The notes under the pieces were generated by a model that had not been told where the DNA came from, ran no database searches, and was given only the letters and a program-made list of their open reading frames with translations. A DNA stretch of 27,686 nt from Bacteroides sp. CAG:443 (GTDB taxonomy: Bacteria; Bacteroidota; Bacteroidia; Bacteroidales; Bacteroidaceae), in NCBI GenBank assembly GCA_000432735.1, contig FR887744.1, forward strand, positions 1 to 27,686, written 5' to 3'. The position numbers and the translations under genes were made by a program. Position 1 is the first letter of the stretch. Each line of letters begins with the position of its first letter. Positions 23,721 through 27,686 of the stretch are shown here, one piece after another.

Positions 23721-26072
23721 ATGACAGATTATTTGAATGAACTGAATGAGAGTCAGCGGGCTGCGGTGCTGTACAACGACGGACCTTCGCTCGTGATTGC
23801 CGGAGCCGGATCGGGTAAGACCCGCGTGCTGACCTATAAGATAGCTTATCTGCTGGATAACGGCTACGAACCGTGGTCCATCCTTGCCCTGACGTTTACC
23901 AATAAAGCGGCGCGTGAGATGAAAGAGCGTATTGCACGTCAGGTGGGAGCAGAGCGGGCACGCCGTTTATGGATGGGGACTTTCCATTCCATCTTTTCGC
24001 GCATTCTGCGTGCGGAGGCGGAAGCCATCGGTTTCTCGTCGAATTTTACCATTTACGATTCTGCCGATTCGAAAAGCCTGATAAAGGCCATTATCAAGGA
24101 AATGCAGCTGGACGATAAAACGTACAAGCCGGGGATGGTGCAATCACGCATCAGTAATGCCAAGAATCATCTGGTGTCGCCCGAGGCCTATGCTGCCAGC
24201 CGGGAGTTTTACGAGAACGATTCGGCTGCCAGGGTACCTGCCATACGCGATATTTACCGCCGCTACTGGGAACGTTGCCGGCAGAGCGATGCCATGGACT
24301 TCGACGATTTGCTGGTTTACACCTATATATTATTTAGCAAGCATCCGGAGATCTGCGAGAAATATGCTTCGCATTTCCGCTATGTGCTGGTGGATGAGTA
24401 TCAGGACACCAACTATGCACAGCATTGCATCGTGATGCAGCTGACCGAAAAATACCGTCGGGTTTGCGTGGTGGGCGACGATGCGCAGAGTATTTACTCT
24501 TTCCGTGGAGCCAATATCGACAATATCCTGAAGTTTACCAGCCTGTACAAGGATGCTCGCTTATTCAAGTTGGAGCAGAATTATCGTTCTACGCAGACCA
24601 TTGTCAAGGCGGCCAACAGCTTGATTGAGAAGAACCGGGAGCAGATACGCAAGGAGGTGTTCTCCGAAAATGACAAGGGGGAACCGATTACTGTGTTCAA
24701 TGCCTATAGTGATGTGGAAGAAGGAGAAATCGTTGCCAACAAGATTGCCCAGCTTCGGGCAAAGAACGGTTATTCGTACGACGATTTTGCCATTTTATAC
24801 CGCACCAATGCGCAGAGCCGTATCTTCGAAGAGGCTTTACGTAAGCGGGGCATGCCTTATCGTATCTATGGAGGCTTGTCTTTCTACCAGCGGAAGGAGG
24901 TAAAGGACGTGATCGCTTATTTCCGGCTGGCGGTCAATCCGAACGATGAAGAGGCTTTCAAGCGCGTCATCAATTATCCGGCGCGAGGAATAGGCAGTAC
25001 GACACTGAACAAGATTATCGATGCAGCCAACCGCAATCAGGTCAGCTTGTGGAAAGTTGTGACCGAACCGCTTGCCTACGGACTGGAACTTGCGAAAGGT
25101 ACGCATACCAAACTGCAAGGATTCCGCAGCCTGATTGCCGGATTCGTGGAGGCTGTTCCGCAGACCAGTGCCTACGAGCTGGGTAAGAATATCGTCCAGC
25201 AGTCGGGCATTATCAGCGATATTTATCAGGACCGTTCGCCCGAGAACCTGAGCCGTCAGGAAAATATCGAGGAACTGATAAACGGTATGCACGATTTCTG
25301 TGCCGACCGTGAAGAGGAGGGCAACACGCATGTCTTGCTGACTGACTATCTTTCGGAAGTTTCTCTGCTTACCGATCAGGACAGCGAGGGAGATGACGAT
25401 GCCATGAAGGTGACGCTGATGACCATTCACTCGGCCAAGGGGCTGGAATTCAAGAATGTTTTCGTCGTGGGGCTGGAAGAAAACCTCTTCCCCAGTCCGA
25501 TGGCAGGCGACTCGTACAAGCAGTTGGAAGAGGAACGCCGTTTGTTTTATGTAGCCATAACCCGTGCCGAGGAACACTGCTTCCTGTCGTTTGCCAAAAC
25601 CCGTTTCAAGTACGGTAAGATGGAATTCAGCAGTCCCAGCCGTTTCCTGAAAGATATCGATGCCCGTTACCTGAATCTGCCGCAGGAAGATGTCATCTCC
25701 CGCAAGATAGACGAAGGAGCAAGTCGTTTCCGTCGGGAGGTGGCAGCCGATACCCCGCGGTATACGCGCGGCAGTTCACCTTCCATGTTCGATGGGGGAG
25801 AGATTCCTCAGGAACCCCGTCGCTTTGTCAAGCCGGCCGCTCCGCGGGTATTGCGCAAGATACCTTCAGCTTCGGCTTCCACCGGTACGTCGGCTTCCTC
25901 TGTCGGCAGCGGAGTGCACGCCGGACAGCAGATAGAACACGAACGTTTCGGCATAGGTGAAATCGTCAAGGTGGAAGGAGCGGGCGATAACTGTAAGGCG
26001 ACGGTTCGTTTCCGCAATGCGGGCGAGAAACAGCTGTTGCTGAAATTTGCACGATTTAAAATAATAGAATAA
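23721..26072 (+). CDS. UvrD/PcrA-type ATP-dependent DNA helicase
   Basis: The 783-residue superfamily 1A helicase unwinds DNA 3'-5' in excision and mismatch repair. Motifs run in order: Walker A GAGSGKT at 28-34, Ia (ALTFTNKAAREM), II DEYQDTN at 225-231, III GDDAQSIYSFRGA, IV LEQNYRST, V (MTIHSAKGLEF) and VI (LFYVAITRAEE). The C-terminus has a low-complexity Ser/Ala linker, then a Tudor-like domain (HERFGIGEIVKVEG ... VRFRNAG) like the one in PcrA that contacts RNA polymerase. This supports a PcrA/UvrD1-type protein rather than Rep. The nspC gene starts 10 bases after its stop. The symbol is left open because UvrD and PcrA are not separable here. Confidence 0.95.
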   Translation: MTDYLNELNESQRAAVLYNDGPSLVIAGAGSGKTRVLTYKIAYLLDNGYEPWSILALTFTNKAAREMKERIARQVGAERARRLWMGTFHSIFSRILRAEAEAIGFSSNFTIYDSADSKSLIKAIIKEMQLDDKTYKPGMVQSRISNAKNHLVSPEAYAASREFYENDSAARVPAIRDIYRRYWERCRQSDAMDFDDLLVYTYILFSKHPEICEKYASHFRYVLVDEYQDTNYAQHCIVMQLTEKYRRVCVVGDDAQSIYSFRGANIDNILKFTSLYKDARLFKLEQNYRSTQTIVKAANSLIEKNREQIRKEVFSENDKGEPITVFNAYSDVEEGEIVANKIAQLRAKNGYSYDDFAILYRTNAQSRIFEEALRKRGMPYRIYGGLSFYQRKEVKDVIAYFRLAVNPNDEEAFKRVINYPARGIGSTTLNKIIDAANRNQVSLWKVVTEPLAYGLELAKGTHTKLQGFRSLIAGFVEAVPQTSAYELGKNIVQQSGIISDIYQDRSPENLSRQENIEELINGMHDFCADREEEGNTHVLLTDYLSEVSLLTDQDSEGDDDAMKVTLMTIHSAKGLEFKNVFVVGLEENLFPSPMAGDSYKQLEEERRLFYVAITRAEEHCFLSFAKTRFKYGKMEFSSPSRFLKDIDARYLNLPQEDVISRKIDEGASRFRREVAADTPRYTRGSSPSMFDGGEIPQEPRRFVKPAAPRVLRKIPSASASTGTSASSVGSGVHAGQQIEHERFGIGEIVKVEGAGDNCKATVRFRNAGEKQLLLKFARFKIIE

Positions 26073-26082
26073 GATAACAGAT

Positions 26083-27246
26083 ATGCTAGATGTAACAAAA
26101 GTTCCTTCTCCCTGCTATGTCATGGAGGAGGATTTGCTCAGAAAGAACCTGAGTCTGATAAAGAGTGTGGTCGACCGTGCTGGAGTGGAAATCATTCTGG
26201 CCTTCAAGGCATTCGCCATGTGGAAGTCGTTCCCGATATTCCGCGAGTACATTCATTACACCACCGCCAGCTCTGAATACGAGGCTCGTCTGGCTTTCGA
26301 GGAGTTCGGAAGCAAGGCGCATACGTACTCTCCGGCTTATACCGAAGCCAATTTCCCGGCTTTCCTGAAGTATAGCAGTCACATCACGTTCAACTCGCTG
26401 TCGCAGTTCGAGCGTTTTTATCCGCAGGTGAAGGCTTATCCGGAACATGTATCGTGCGGCATACGTGTAAACCCTGAATACTCGGAAGTGGAAGTCGAGC
26501 TGTATAATCCTTGTGCTCCGGGTACCCGCTTCGGCGTGACTGCCGATTTGCTGCCCGACCGTCTGCCAGAAGGGATAGAAGGCTTTCACTGTCATTGTCA
26601 CTGCGAATCGAGTTCGTACGAACTGGAACGCACGCTGAAGCATATCGAAGAGAAGTTTTCCCGCTGGTTCCCGCAACTGAAATGGCTGAATTTGGGCGGG
26701 GGACATCTGATGACGCGTAAGGATTACGACGTGGAACATCTCATCGGACTGCTGAAAGGATTGCGTGAGCGTTATCCCAACCTTCAGATTATTCTGGAAC
26801 CGGGTTCGGCCTTTACCTGGCAGACCGGTCCGCTGGTAGCATCGGTGGTCGATGTGGTGGAAAGCAGAGGTATCCGTACGGCTATTCTCGATGTCAGTTT
26901 CACCTGTCACATGCCCGACTGTCTGGAAATGCCTTATCAGCCCAAGGTACGCAACGCTGAAACGCTTCCACCCGATGCGGTCAAGACGGCTGCTCCCGAA
27001 GAACATGTCTATCGTCTGGGAGGAAACAGTTGCCTGAGCGGCGACTACATGGGAAGCTGGAAATTCGATCATGAATTGCAGGTAGGCGAACGGATAGTGT
27101 TCGAAGACATGATACATTATACGATGGTCAAGACCAACATGTTCAACGGCATTCATCATCCTTCCATCGCTTTGCTTCATTCCGACGGCGAACTGGAAAT
27201 ATACAGAAACTTCCGTTACGAGGATTACCGCGACAGAATGTGTTGA
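26083..27246 (+). CDS. nspC: Carboxynorspermidine (carboxyspermidine) decarboxylase
   Basis: The 387-residue PLP enzyme decarboxylates carboxyspermidine or carboxynorspermidine, the last step of the alternative route to spermidine or norspermidine. The fold-type III lysine is K42 in LAFKAFAMW. HCHCHCES carries the cofactor-stacking histidine region, LNLGGGH and LEPGSAF bind the phosphate, and C317 in NSCLSGD is the catalytic cysteine. The length fits the NspC family (about 375-390). It is the last gene behind the UvrD/PcrA-type helicase, 10 bases apart, with a terminator at 27361. The partner carboxyspermidine dehydrogenase is not in the window. Bacteroidales are known to use this route for spermidine, so that is the likely product. 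Confidence 0.93.
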   Translation: MLDVTKVPSPCYVMEEDLLRKNLSLIKSVVDRAGVEIILAFKAFAMWKSFPIFREYIHYTTASSEYEARLAFEEFGSKAHTYSPAYTEANFPAFLKYSSHITFNSLSQFERFYPQVKAYPEHVSCGIRVNPEYSEVEVELYNPCAPGTRFGVTADLLPDRLPEGIEGFHCHCHCESSSYELERTLKHIEEKFSRWFPQLKWLNLGGGHLMTRKDYDVEHLIGLLKGLRERYPNLQIILEPGSAFTWQTGPLVASVVDVVESRGIRTAILDVSFTCHMPDCLEMPYQPKVRNAETLPPDAVKTAAPEEHVYRLGGNSCLSGDYMGSWKFDHELQVGERIVFEDMIHYTMVKTNMFNGIHHPSIALLHSDGELEIYRNFRYEDYRDRMC

Positions 27247-27296
27247 TGGATGCAGCAGATGCCGGAGTTTTCCGGAGGTTGCCGTGATATTACATA

Positions 27297-27337
27297 GAAG
27301 TTTGTACAAAAGTTTTAGGCTTTTGTACAAAAACTTC
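27297..27337. repeat. Inverted TTTGTACAAAA repeat, copy 2
   Basis: GAAGTTTGTACAAAAG (27297-27312) faces CTTTTGTACAAAAACTTC (27320-27337) with only a two-base length difference. It lies 50 bases after the nspC stop and shares its core with the copy at 16266-16302. Confidence 0.7.
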
Positions 27338-27360
27338 GATTTTCTGTACAAAAAATAGCT

Positions 27361-27406
27361 GAAGCGCCTGCACGGATTTGTCTGAACGTGCAGGCGTTTC
27401 TTTTTT
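27361..27406 (+). terminator. Rho-independent terminator of the uvrD-nspC operon
   Basis: GAAGCGCCTGCACG (27361-27374) pairs with CGTGCAGGCGTTTC (27387-27400) with one G-T pair. The loop has 12 bases. A T run at 27401-27406 follows. Confidence 0.92.
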
Positions 27407-27584
27407 CTTCTCGTACAGAAAAGAAAACAATCTGGTTATCAGTAGAAATTCTTGCAGGGGACCCTGCGGTACGCATCCTGCTTAGTCGGAGCCGGAATGC
27501 CTGATATTGTGCGGGGTGTATACCCTTATGAGAGTGCATACGGAAACATTCTACTAGTTTTTCGTGAAAAAAATATCCTAATGT

Positions 27585-27615
27585 TTTGGAGGTTTCGGAA
27601 AAAGCATTACCTTTG
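27585..27615 (+). promoter_or_regulatory. Near-ideal Bacteroidota promoter for the terminal tRNA
   Basis: TTTG at 27585-27588, a 19-base spacer and TACCTTTG at 27608-27615 match both the -33 TTTG and -7 TAnnTTTG elements exactly. The tRNA 5' end is at 27657. Confidence 0.8.
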
Positions 27616-27656
27616 CACTCGCAATCGGGAAAACCGCTTGCTCTTAATGTTACAAT

Positions 27657-27686
27657 GCGGAAATAGCTCAGTTGGTAGAGCATAAC
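27657..27686 (+). tRNA. Partial tRNA, probably tRNA-Gly(GCC), cut by the window end
   Basis: Acceptor strand GCGGAAA, then TA, D-stem GCTC, D-loop AGTTGGTA, D-stem GAGC and the start of the anticodon stem (TAAC). The anticodon is outside the window. The first bases resemble bacterial tRNA-Gly(GCC), in which the anticodon stem reads AACC before the loop, so Gly is likely but not proven. Confidence 0.8.

Larger units (their letters stand above)
27247..27656. other. 410-base intergenic region between nspC and tRNA
   Basis: From left to right it holds a TTTGTACAAAA inverted repeat (27297-27337) with a further half-site TCTGTACAAAAAA near 27343-27355, the nspC terminator (27361-27406), a short palindrome GCAGGG-GA-CCCTGC (27454-27467), and the tRNA promoter. 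No convincing gene is visible. Confidence 0.6.

Noticed and set aside
26086..27351. 421-codon minus-strand frame opposite nspC
   Set aside because: The plus-strand frame has all PLP-enzyme motifs; the antisense translation has no domain and runs through the repeat region after nspC.
1..27686. CRISPR array, toxin-antitoxin or phage defence genes
   Set aside because: No regularly spaced repeats and no protein of such families were seen; the helicases present are ordinary RecQ and UvrD/PcrA types.

Overview
The window looks like a chromosomal segment from a gut Bacteroidales bacterium, most likely Bacteroides or Phocaeicola. Three things point there. Many genes are preceded by the Bacteroidota -7 element TAnnTTTG, and two promoters also have a -33 TTTG or near match at 18-19 bp. 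The gene content fits: secreted bile salt hydrolase, carboxynorspermidine decarboxylase, RecQ without an HRDC domain, RNase Y next to ZapA. Start sites lack strong Shine-Dalgarno sequences. Assignment below order level is inference.

Layout. 1-42 is a perfect 14-bp palindrome that resembles the end of an IS3-family element lying outside the window. 127-2372 (minus) is an operon of an XRE-cupin regulator and an acyl-CoA synthetase. 2649-3751 (plus) holds two overlapping flavodoxin-like genes with complementary motifs. 3827-7646 (plus) holds an EamA transporter, a RavA-like MoxR ATPase and a ViaA-like VWA protein. 7609-12468 (minus) reads recJ, recQ, then a secreted choloylglycine hydrolase; its end overlaps the VWA gene tail to tail. 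12657-15278 (minus) encodes an M24 aminopeptidase P-type enzyme and a secreted C1 peptidase. 15400-16245 (plus) is a patatin-like phospholipase. 16515-18774 (minus) reads coiled-coil protein, zapA, rny, with a hairpin and U-tract in front of rny. 19082-21229 (minus) is a secreted M3 oligopeptidase. 21486-21570 (minus) is tRNA-Ser(UGA). 21730-23382 (plus) is the ACT-domain/UPF0210 pair. 23721-27246 (plus) is a UvrD/PcrA helicase followed by nspC. 27657 to the end is the 5' part of a tRNA, probably Gly(GCC), behind a near-ideal promoter.

How the genes work together. Most of this is housekeeping: DNA repair (RecJ, RecQ, UvrD), RNA turnover (RNase Y), division (ZapA and a probable coiled-coil partner), peptide breakdown (C1, M24, M3) and polyamine synthesis (NspC). 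Host-related or less understood parts are the bile salt hydrolase, the ATPase/VWA pair, the split flavoprotein pair and the ACT/UPF0210 pair. I see no CRISPR array, prophage, toxin-antitoxin or obvious new defence system. The best leads for something undescribed are the flavoprotein pair (2649-3751), the ACT/UPF0210 pair, the nested palindrome at the recJ-recQ junction, the zapA-rny hairpin and an intergenic repeat built on TTTGTACAAAA.
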